A DNA stretch of 11,459 nucleotides from an uncultured Oscillospiraceae bacterium (lineage in GTDB: Bacteria; Bacillota; Clostridia; Oscillospirales; Acutalibacteraceae). The translations under genes were made by a program, and so were the position numbers. This document shows positions 6,111 through 11,459 of this stretch, piece by piece. Where the stretch lies: contig USCI01000072.1 of assembly GCA_900553255.1 (NCBI GenBank), positions 1 to 11,459 on the forward strand, in the 5' to 3' direction. A model generated the notes under the pieces. It worked only from the letters and a program-made list of their open reading frames with translations. It ran no database searches and was not told where the DNA came from. Positions within the stretch are counted from its first letter, which is position 1; the number at the start of each line of letters is the position of its first letter.

Positions 6111-7046
6111 TTATCCGGCATAGCGGCAGCTCAGGCAGATCCAGCCGCCCTGTTCCCGCCGGCCGGTCACCGCAAATCGGGCTTCGGCCAGCGCTTTCTG
6201 CACATCCGCTTCGCGGGTATCGATGATGCCGGAGACAATATACACGCCATCCGGCTTTAAGAAGCGGGGAATCGCCGGGGAAAGCTGGATAATCGCGTCC
6301 GCGACGATGTTTGCCGCCACCACGTCGTAGGCGCCCTCCACCTTTTCGACCAGGTCGCCCTCCAGTATGGTCAGCTGCGGCGCGGAAAACCCGTTGAGCC
6401 GCCCGTTTTCTACCGCCGTACGCACCGCCAGCGGATCGATATCCACGCCGACCGCCTTCTGCGCGCCGAGCAGCAGCGCCGCGATGGACAAAATCCCGCT
6501 GCCGCAGCCCACATCCAGCAGCGTACAGCCGGGCTGTACCACTGTTTCCAGCGTTTCCAGCACCAATCGGGTGGTGTCGTGGCCGCCGGTGCCGAACGCC
6601 ATCCCCGGATCGATGGTCAGCACCCGGCGTCCGCCTGCCTCGGCTCTGGGTTCCCAGGTCGGCTGGATCAGCAGCCGTTCTCCTACCGGCAGCGGCTTGA
6701 AATACGCCTTCCAGCCATAGGCCCAGTCCTCCTCTTTAATAGAAGAGGTCATCACCTCATGGCCGATTCCCGCCGCCGCATAGCGCTCCCGCAGAAACGC
6801 CACCGCCTCCGCCGGGTTTTCGTCCGGCGGCAGATACAGATGCAGCACGCTGTGGGTGCGGTCGCGCGCCAAAAGTTCCTCATCAATCAGGTCGATGTGC
6901 GCAATTTCCCGCGCCCCCTGCTCCACATCGCTGTAATCCTCCACATACAGCCCGTACGGCACCACCATATGTGCGATATCCGACGCCCGGTCGGTGTCGG
7001 CGGTCGCCACCCGGATGCATACTTCGGTCCAGTCCATTCCGTCCAC
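6111..7046 (-). CDS. prmA: Ribosomal protein L11 methyltransferase PrmA
   Basis: A 311-residue class I methyltransferase that trimethylates ribosomal protein L11. The N-terminal substrate-recognition domain ends in EEDWAYGWKAYFKPLPVG (105-122). The catalytic domain has IDPGMAFGTGGHDTT (145-159), the S-adenosylmethionine loop DVGCGSG (178-184), the acidic VDID after strand 2 (201-204), and NIVADAI (246-252) in place of the usual NI-A motif IV. The length is standard. The GTG start at 7046 has AGGGA 6 bases upstream; an ATG at 7037 would remove three residues. It lies 9 bases after the mutase gene and 16 before tcdA, so it is clearly in the same operon. Confidence 0.95.
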   Translation of the reverse strand: MDGMDWTEVCIRVATADTDRASDIAHMVVPYGLYVEDYSDVEQGAREIAHIDLIDEELLARDRTHSVLHLYLPPDENPAEAVAFLRERYAAAGIGHEVMTSSIKEEDWAYGWKAYFKPLPVGERLLIQPTWEPRAEAGGRRVLTIDPGMAFGTGGHDTTRLVLETLETVVQPGCTLLDVGCGSGILSIAALLLGAQKAVGVDIDPLAVRTAVENGRLNGFSAPQLTILEGDLVEKVEGAYDVVAANIVADAIIQLSPAIPRFLKPDGVYIVSGIIDTREADVQKALAEARFAVTGRREQGGWICLSCRYAG

Positions 7047-7055
7047 GACTTTTCC

Positions 7056-8603
7056 CTACCTTCTGCTTTCGAGATATTTTTCCAGCTGCCGGCAGTCGAG
7101 TCCCTTCTGCGCGGTCAGATATCCGGCCAGTTGCTCCGCAATCCCGCGGCAGCCAAACGGCCGGTTGCTTTCGATATTCAGCGGCATCACCGGATCGTGT
7201 ACGCTCAGCCGCAGCAGCGCCCAGCCGTCGCCGTGCTCCTGATCAAAAATGACCCGCACGCCCTCCCGGCTGTCCGGCGCGAGCGGCCAGCCCTGCTGTG
7301 CCGCATAGGTCTCGAACCCGGAAAGCACCTGCTCGCCGTAGGTGTGAAAATCCGGCACGGTGATGGCAAACCGCAGTTCTTTGCCCTCCAGCGGTTCCGG
7401 CAGGTCGCTGAGCAGGTCATCAATGGTCTTTCCCTCTTTGCGCAGCTGCATGGCTTTGATCACCACCAGCGTCATCAGATAGGCGCCGTCGTCAAGAAAA
7501 TAGTTGTCTTTGATCGCCGCATGGCCGGAGGTCTCGATCGCGAGCGGCGCGGAAATACCCGCCTGATTCAGACGGATTGCCTCGTCGATGACATTGCGGT
7601 AGCCGCGCTTGAAACGGCAGTGCACCCCGCCGAGCACCTGTTCGATGAACACCTTTAAGCCGTCCGACGTGATCGAGTCGGTCACCACCGTGCCGCCCGG
7701 ATATTGTTCGAGCACGATCGCGCTTGCCAGCGCTACAAGGCGGTTGCGGTTGATTTCCCGTCCGGCGGCGTCCACACAGCCGGCGCGGTCGACATCGGTG
7801 TCGAAGATGATGCCGAGATCGGCCTTGGCCGCCGTCACGGCACCGCAGACCGAAGCCATCGCCTCTTCGTTTTCCGGGTTCGGGATATGGTTGGGGAAAC
7901 GGCCGTCCGGCTCGAGGAACTGGCTGCCGGACACATCCGCTCCAAGCGGCTCCAGCACCTGCGAAGCGTAAAAGCCACCGGCACCGTTGCCCGCATCCAC
8001 CACGATGTGCATACCGGCGAGCGGCCGCTCCTGCTCTGAGCTGCCGAGCGCGTCACAGATCCGGCGGCGCAGGCCGACGGCATACTGCGGCATATAATCG
8101 GCCTTTTCTATCCGGCCGGTCGTGCTGCCCGCCACAAAGGCCTCATCCTGCGCGTACTGCAGGATCTCCTCGATTTCCGCACCTTCCAGGCCGCCGGAAA
8201 TGCGGGTCTCGGACACGGCACAGAAGAATTTCAGGCCGTTGCGGTCAAAGGGGTGATGGCTCGCCGTAATCTGCACCGACCCGTCGCAGCCGAGATCCAC
8301 CGTCGTCATGAACATCGCCGGTGTGGAGGCCATGCCGCAGTCCAGCACCTGTACCCCGCAGGACGCCAGCGCTTCGCTTACCGCTCCCGCGATCCGCGGG
8401 CCGGACAGGCGCGAGTCGCGGCCCACCGCGATTTTCAGGCTGGATACATCCCTTCCGGTATATTCGGCCAGCCAGCGGACAAAGCCTTTCGCGATCCGCT
8501 GCACCACCTCGTCCGTGAGATCGATCGGGCCGTTATCCTCCGATAATGCGGTGCCGCGGACGTCGGTGCCGCTTTTGAGACGTTTCCAGTTTTGCGTCAA
8601 CAT
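7056..8603 (-). CDS. Phosphoglucomutase/phosphomannomutase-type hexose-phosphate mutase
   Basis: A 515-residue alpha-D-phosphohexomutase, which interconverts hexose 1- and 6-phosphates. Conserved parts in order: SGTDVRG (11-17), the phosphoserine loop TASHHP with Ser115 (113-118; the textbook form is TASHNP), the metal loop DTDVDR (268-273, first and last Asp kept), and the sugar loop ETSGH (357-361). The usual C-terminal phosphate loop R-P-S-G/N-T-E-P is not seen; instead the end reads SVHDPVMPLNIESNRPFG, which I believe marks a distinct long branch. Glucose versus mannose specificity cannot be read. ATG 8603 has AGGGGG 7 bases upstream. It is the first gene of the leftward operon and is read from a near-perfect promoter at 8634-8662. 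Its pairing with RNA and protein methylation genes is probably positional, not a pathway. Confidence 0.93.
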   Translation of the reverse strand: MLTQNWKRLKSGTDVRGTALSEDNGPIDLTDEVVQRIAKGFVRWLAEYTGRDVSSLKIAVGRDSRLSGPRIAGAVSEALASCGVQVLDCGMASTPAMFMTTVDLGCDGSVQITASHHPFDRNGLKFFCAVSETRISGGLEGAEIEEILQYAQDEAFVAGSTTGRIEKADYMPQYAVGLRRRICDALGSSEQERPLAGMHIVVDAGNGAGGFYASQVLEPLGADVSGSQFLEPDGRFPNHIPNPENEEAMASVCGAVTAAKADLGIIFDTDVDRAGCVDAAGREINRNRLVALASAIVLEQYPGGTVVTDSITSDGLKVFIEQVLGGVHCRFKRGYRNVIDEAIRLNQAGISAPLAIETSGHAAIKDNYFLDDGAYLMTLVVIKAMQLRKEGKTIDDLLSDLPEPLEGKELRFAITVPDFHTYGEQVLSGFETYAAQQGWPLAPDSREGVRVIFDQEHGDGWALLRLSVHDPVMPLNIESNRPFGCRGIAEQLAGYLTAQKGLDCRQLEKYLESRR

Positions 8604-8633
8604 GCTGTATCCCCCTATCCATTTCTGCCTACC

Positions 8634-8662
8634 AGTATACCCTGTCGGGGCATCCCTGTCAA
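8634..8662 (-). promoter_or_regulatory. Consensus sigma-A promoter of the pgm-prmA-tcdA-rsmE operon
   Basis: On the minus strand TTGACA (plus 8657-8662) is followed after exactly 17 bases by TATACT (plus 8634-8639). The -35 box is perfect and the -10 matches 5 of 6. Transcription would start near 8627, about 24 bases before the ATG. The -35 box and six spacer bases lie inside the 37-bp terminal repeat of the neighbouring element; the -10 box lies outside it. Confidence 0.8.
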
Positions 8663-8687
8663 TTTCTTCCCCCCTTCTTTGCCGGGA
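8651..8687 (+). repeat. Left terminal inverted repeat
   Basis: 37 bases beginning CATCCCTGTCAATTTCTTCC and ending GCCGGGA; an exact reverse complement of 8876-8912. Read outward it contains TTGACA, which serves the promoter of the mutase operon. Confidence 0.9.
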
Positions 8688-8875
8688 TGGCCGGAGTGTT
8701 GTCCGGATTCTGTTCAGGGGCTTTTTGAAAAAAGCCCCTGAGACCCCAAAAACTTTTATTTCTTCCGGGATTCCCTAAAGGGAGTCCCGGAAGAAATCAG
8801 GGTTCTTTGAGATTTTCAAGAACTTTCTTCCAAGAAAGTTCTTGAACGGGGTTCGGGGCAGCGCCCCGATGATCT

Positions 8876-8912
8876 TCCCGGCAAAGAAGGGGGGAAGAAA
8901 TTGACAGGGATG
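8876..8912 (-). repeat. Right terminal inverted repeat
   Basis: An exact reverse complement of 8651-8687. Its outward TTGACA (8901-8906) points to the ABC ATPase gene, but the nearest -10-like box TATACA (8920-8925) is only 13 bases away, too close for a normal sigma-A promoter. Confidence 0.9.
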
Positions 8913-8943
8913 GGCATGCTATACACGAAGGAGTGTGCGCACA

Positions 8944-9642
8944 ATGGAAGAGATCATTCGGCTTGAGCATATCAACAAAATCTATCATCCCGGCGAAAAC
9001 GAAATCCAGGCCCTGTCAGACGTTTCGCTGACCGTTCACAAAGGGGAATTTGTCGCCATCGTCGGCCAGTCGGGCTCGGGAAAATCCACCCTGATGAACC
9101 TGCTCGGCTGCCTGGACACGCCGACCGACGGCGCCTATATTCTCGAAGGCAGCGATGTATCCACCCTGTCGGACCATCAGCTTTCCGCCATACGCAACCG
9201 GCAGATCGGCTTTATTTTCCAGGGCTTCAACCTCATTCCCAGCCTTACCGCGCTGGAAAATGTCGAGCTTCCGCTGATCTACCGCGGCGTCGGCCGCGAG
9301 GAACGCCGCCGGGCCGCGCGGGAGAGCCTCGAACGTGTAGGCCTGAGCAACCGTATGCGGCACCGCCCCGCCGAAATGTCCGGCGGCCAGCAGCAGCGGG
9401 TTGCCATCGCCCGCGCGATTGCGGCGCACCCGCCCATCCTGCTCGCCGACGAACCGACCGGCAATCTGGATTCCGCCTCCGGTGCCGATGTCATGGAGAT
9501 CCTGCGCTCGCTCAACCGCGACGGCCATACCGTCATCCTCATCACCCACGACTCCGGCATCGCCGCGACCATCGACCGTGTGGTGCATATCCAGGACGGC
9601 CGGATCATCTCGGACGGCACCCGCGTACCGGACAGCGTTTAA
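8944..9642 (+). CDS. ABC transporter ATP-binding protein, MacB/LolD/FtsE type
   Basis: A 232-residue ATPase with all catalytic parts: Walker A GQSGSGKST (41-49), Q-loop Gln93 in IFQGFNLIP, signature MSGGQQQR (145-152), Walker B ILLADEP (165-171), the D-loop in GNLDS, and switch His202. The IFQGFNLIPSLTALENVELP segment and the short length place it with ATPases that power MacB/FtsX-type permeases (peptide, antibiotic or lipoprotein export). ATG 8944 is chosen because AAGGAG (8928-8933) ends 10 bases upstream; the GTG at 8935 sits almost on that site. No FtsX-type permease or HlyD-type partner is present: prfC follows 114 bases later. Its partner must be elsewhere or has been lost. The gene begins 31 bases after the inverted-repeat element. 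Confidence 0.94.
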   Translation: MEEIIRLEHINKIYHPGENEIQALSDVSLTVHKGEFVAIVGQSGSGKSTLMNLLGCLDTPTDGAYILEGSDVSTLSDHQLSAIRNRQIGFIFQGFNLIPSLTALENVELPLIYRGVGREERRRAARESLERVGLSNRMRHRPAEMSGGQQQRVAIARAIAAHPPILLADEPTGNLDSASGADVMEILRSLNRDGHTVILITHDSGIAATIDRVVHIQDGRIISDGTRVPDSV

Positions 9643-9674
9643 GGGCAGGTTTTTCGGGAAAAACATTGCGTTTT

Positions 9675-9720
9675 CCGGATAAAAATGGTAGTATAGGATT
9701 TTGGCAAATCCTATATCCGG
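9675..9720 (+). other. Leader hairpin upstream of prfC
   Basis: TATAGGATTT (9692-9701) pairs perfectly with AAATCCTATA (9706-9715) around a TGGC loop, and CCGGA (9675-9679) can pair with TCCGG (9716-9720) outside it. No T tract follows, so it does not look like a terminator of the ATPase gene. It ends 23 bases before the prfC ribosome binding site. It may be an operator or an RNA leader structure; no promoter with good boxes is evident here, so prfC may be read through from the ATPase gene. Confidence 0.4.
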
Positions 9721-9756
9721 CCAAGACGCCGAATTCTGCTCCTGGAGGAATTGAGC

Positions 9757-11349
9757 TTGCCGACGCTTCAACAAGAAATTGAAAAACGGCGTACCTTTGC
9801 GATCATCTCGCACCCGGACGCCGGCAAAACCACGCTGACCGAAAAACTTCTGCTGTACGGCGGTGCGATTGCCCTGGCCGGCACGGTCAAGGGCAAAAAG
9901 AATTCCAAGCACGCGGTCTCCGACTGGATGGAAATCGAAAAGCAAAGAGGAATCTCGGTGACCTCGTCGGTGATGCAATTTCACTATGACGGCTACTGCA
10001 TCAATATTCTCGACACGCCCGGCCACCAGGACTTTTCGGAGGATACCTATCGCACCCTGATGGCAGCGGATTCCGCCGTCATGGTCATCGACGCCTCCAA
10101 GGGCGTCGAGCGGCAGACGCGCAAGCTGTTCAAGGTCTGCGTTATGCGGGACATCCCGATTTTCACCTTCATCAATAAGATGGACCGCGAGGCACGCAGC
10201 CCCTATGATCTGCTCGACGAGATCGAAAAGGAGCTCGGTATTGCGACCTATCCGATGAACTGGCCGATCGGCTCCGGCAAGGAATTCAAGGGCGTGTATG
10301 ACCGGGAGCACCGGGAAATCCTTTCCTTTGTCGCGAACAACGGCTCACAGGAGGTCGAGGCGATTCACGCCGACCCGTCCGACCCCGCTCTCGGGGAACT
10401 GATCGGCGAGGATCACCGGCAGGAGCTGGCCGACGACATTGAACTGCTCGACGGGGCGAGCGTACCGTTTGATAAGGAGGCCGTGCGGCACGGCAAGCTG
10501 TCGCCGGTGTTTTTCGGTTCGGCGCTGACCAATTTCGGTGTCGAGCCCTTCCTCAAGGAATTCCTGCATCTGACCACCCCGCCGCTGCCGCGGGAAACCG
10601 AGGACGGCGCGGTCGATCCCTTCGACGAGCATTTTTCCGCGTTCGTGTTCAAAATCCAGGCCAACATGAACAAGGCGCACCGCGACCGTATCGCGTTCAT
10701 GCGCATCTGTTCCGGCCGGTTCGATAAAAACATGGAGGTGCTGCATACCCAGGGCGGCCGCCGCATGCGCCTGTCCCAGCCGCAGCAGCTCATGGCGCAG
10801 GAACGTGAGGTTATCGACGAGGCCTATGCCGGCGACATTATGGGCGTGTTTGATCCCGGCATCTTCTCAATCGGCGACACCCTGTGCGACCCCGCCAAGC
10901 CGGTGCGGTTCGGCGGCATCCCGACCTTTGCCCCGGAGCATTTTGCCCGGGTGCGGCAGGTGGACACCCTCAAGCGCAAACAATTCGTGAAGGGCACCAC
11001 CCAGATTGCGCAGGAAGGCGCCATCCAGATTTTCCATGAGCCGGGCTCCGGCATGGAGGAGGTAATCGTCGGCGTGGTCGGCACCCTGCAGTTCGACGTG
11101 CTGGAATACCGGCTGAAAAACGAATACGCCGTGGACATCATCCGCGAGGGGCTGCCGTACCAGTACCTGCGCTGGATCGAGAACGAGGATATCGACGTCA
11201 AAACGCTGGATATCACCTCGGACACCAAAATCATACAGGATTTCCGCGACCGTTACCTGCTGCTGTTCACCAACAGCTGGAACATCACCTGGGCGCTCGA
11301 GCACAATAAGGGGCTTGAGCTCTCGGAATTTGGCGGCGCAAAATTTTAA
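9757..11349 (+). CDS. prfC: Peptide chain release factor 3 (RF3)
   Basis: A 530-residue translational GTPase that removes RF1/RF2 from the ribosome after peptide release. G1 is SHPDAGKTT (18-26), switch I is RGISVTSSVM, G3 is DTPGHQDF (86-93), G4 is NKMD (140-143), then the RF3-typical WPIGSGKEFKGVYD and KNEYAVDI later. The length equals the usual 525-530. The start is taken as TTG 9757, because GGAGG (9744-9748) lies 8 bases before it; another TTG at 9751 is only 2 bases from GGAGG. No ATG lies nearby in frame. A rare start codon may keep expression low. The gene ends before a long hairpin and an intrinsic terminator. Confidence 0.96.
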   Translation: MPTLQQEIEKRRTFAIISHPDAGKTTLTEKLLLYGGAIALAGTVKGKKNSKHAVSDWMEIEKQRGISVTSSVMQFHYDGYCINILDTPGHQDFSEDTYRTLMAADSAVMVIDASKGVERQTRKLFKVCVMRDIPIFTFINKMDREARSPYDLLDEIEKELGIATYPMNWPIGSGKEFKGVYDREHREILSFVANNGSQEVEAIHADPSDPALGELIGEDHRQELADDIELLDGASVPFDKEAVRHGKLSPVFFGSALTNFGVEPFLKEFLHLTTPPLPRETEDGAVDPFDEHFSAFVFKIQANMNKAHRDRIAFMRICSGRFDKNMEVLHTQGGRRMRLSQPQQLMAQEREVIDEAYAGDIMGVFDPGIFSIGDTLCDPAKPVRFGGIPTFAPEHFARVRQVDTLKRKQFVKGTTQIAQEGAIQIFHEPGSGMEEVIVGVVGTLQFDVLEYRLKNEYAVDIIREGLPYQYLRWIENEDIDVKTLDITSDTKIIQDFRDRYLLLFTNSWNITWALEHNKGLELSEFGGAKF

Positions 11350-11366
11350 GGCATCGCTCATTTTTG

Positions 11367-11416
11367 GACAGGCTGAAAACGTCTTCCGAATGCTTCGGAA
11401 GACGTTTCAGCTTGTC
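11367..11416. other. Long hairpin after prfC
   Basis: A stem of about 23 bp (11367-11390 with 11394-11416) with one bulged A and one G-T pair, around a TGC loop. It begins 18 bases after the prfC stop. It is followed by AAAG rather than a T run, so it is more likely a 3'-end stabilizer or part of a two-step termination region than a terminator on its own. Confidence 0.6.
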
Positions 11417-11459
11417 AAAGAAGGAGGCGTTTTGCTCAGGCGAAGCGCCTTTTTCTTTT
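11417..11459 (+). terminator. Intrinsic terminator after prfC
   Basis: AAAGAAGGAGGCG (11417-11429) can pair with CGCCTTTTTCTTT (11446-11458), with two G-T pairs. A shorter AGGCG-AAG-CGCCT hairpin (11438-11450) is an alternative fold. The TTTTTCTTTT tail runs to the window edge. The AAGGAGG inside the stem could also be a ribosome binding site for TTG 11432, but the 4-base spacing and the overlap with the stem argue against a gene start. Confidence 0.7.

Larger units (their letters stand above)
8651..8912. mobile_element. 262-bp noncoding inverted-repeat element (MITE-like) with five internal hairpins
   Basis: The ends are perfect 37-bp inverted repeats (8651-8687 and 8876-8912). Between them lie five consecutive hairpins: 8691-8706 (5 bp), 8714-8741 (13 bp), 8758-8797 (19 bp with one G-T pair), 8815-8846 (15 bp, perfect) and 8853-8869 (7 bp). 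Pieces of the end repeat recur inside: TTTCTTCC occurs in the end repeat, in the 19-bp hairpin and, as CTTTCTTCC, in the 15-bp hairpin. No frame of useful length is contained. It fills the divergent gap between the mutase and ABC ATPase genes. No clear target duplication is visible; TATAC occurs on both sides (8636-8640 and 8920-8924) but 10 and 7 bases away from the ends. It could be a MITE, a structured intergenic repeat, or a source of RNA. One copy in one window cannot show mobility. Confidence 0.6.

Noticed and set aside
6579..7658. A rightward frame of 359 codons over prmA and the mutase
   Set aside because: It spans the end of one certain leftward gene and the start of another; a frame shadow.
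8714..8741. The 13-bp hairpin as an intrinsic terminator
   Set aside because: No T tract follows on either strand; it is better seen as part of the structured element.
8620..8930. TATAC on both sides of the element as a target-site duplication
   Set aside because: The copies lie 10 and 7 bases outside the repeat ends, not directly next to them, and are explained as -10-like boxes.
9016..10311. A leftward frame of 431 codons over the ABC ATPase and prfC
   Set aside because: It crosses two certain genes and the gap between them and has no recognizable features.
11421..11459. A new gene starting at TTG 11432 after AAGGAGG
   Set aside because: Only 4 bases separate the site from the start and the sequence forms the terminator stem; too little sequence remains to judge.

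Overview
The window looks like a chromosomal segment of a fairly GC-rich, spore-forming Clostridia member. A gut Oscillospiraceae/Ruminococcaceae-type bacterium is my best guess. The reasons are a clear spoVAE sporulation gene, strong AGGAGG-type ribosome binding sites with GTG and TTG starts, a Thr-rich surface protein stalk, and a long LplA/YtcQ-type sugar-binding lipoprotein. The taxon is inferred, not shown.

Left region (1-3990): a cell-surface locus. A leftward gene cut by the window edge encodes a secreted modular protein. A 479-base AT-rich divergent promoter region separates it from a rightward pair: a membrane-anchored protein with a Thr-rich stalk, then a 570-residue solute-binding lipoprotein that ends at a strong intrinsic terminator. 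The first two proteins share a beta-sandwich-like stretch, so they look like divergently transcribed relatives. The binding protein has no permease or ATPase genes beside it.

Middle region (3990-8603): a lone spoVAE with a candidate sigma-G promoter faces a leftward four-gene housekeeping operon, pgm-like hexose-phosphate mutase, prmA, tcdA and rsmE, which modify sugar phosphates, ribosomal protein L11, tRNA and 16S rRNA. The two sides converge on a perfect 19-bp hairpin. Between rsmE and this hairpin lies the C-terminal half of a ribbon-helix-helix (antitoxin-type) protein with no start and no beta-strand, which is probably a gene remnant.

Right region (8604-11459): between divergent pgm and an ABC ATPase gene sits a 262-bp noncoding element bounded by 37-bp perfect terminal inverted repeats and filled with five consecutive hairpins. 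The left repeat carries TTGACA exactly 17 bp from a TATACT lying just outside the element, so the element appears to supply the -35 box of the promoter for the pgm-prmA-tcdA-rsmE operon. The ATPase (MacB/LolD type, without its permease) is followed by prfC (release factor RF3), which starts at TTG and ends before an intrinsic terminator.

The strongest candidate for something undescribed is the structured inverted-repeat element with its outward -35 box. Next come the ribbon-helix-helix remnant fused to the end of rsmE and the divergent related surface-protein pair.
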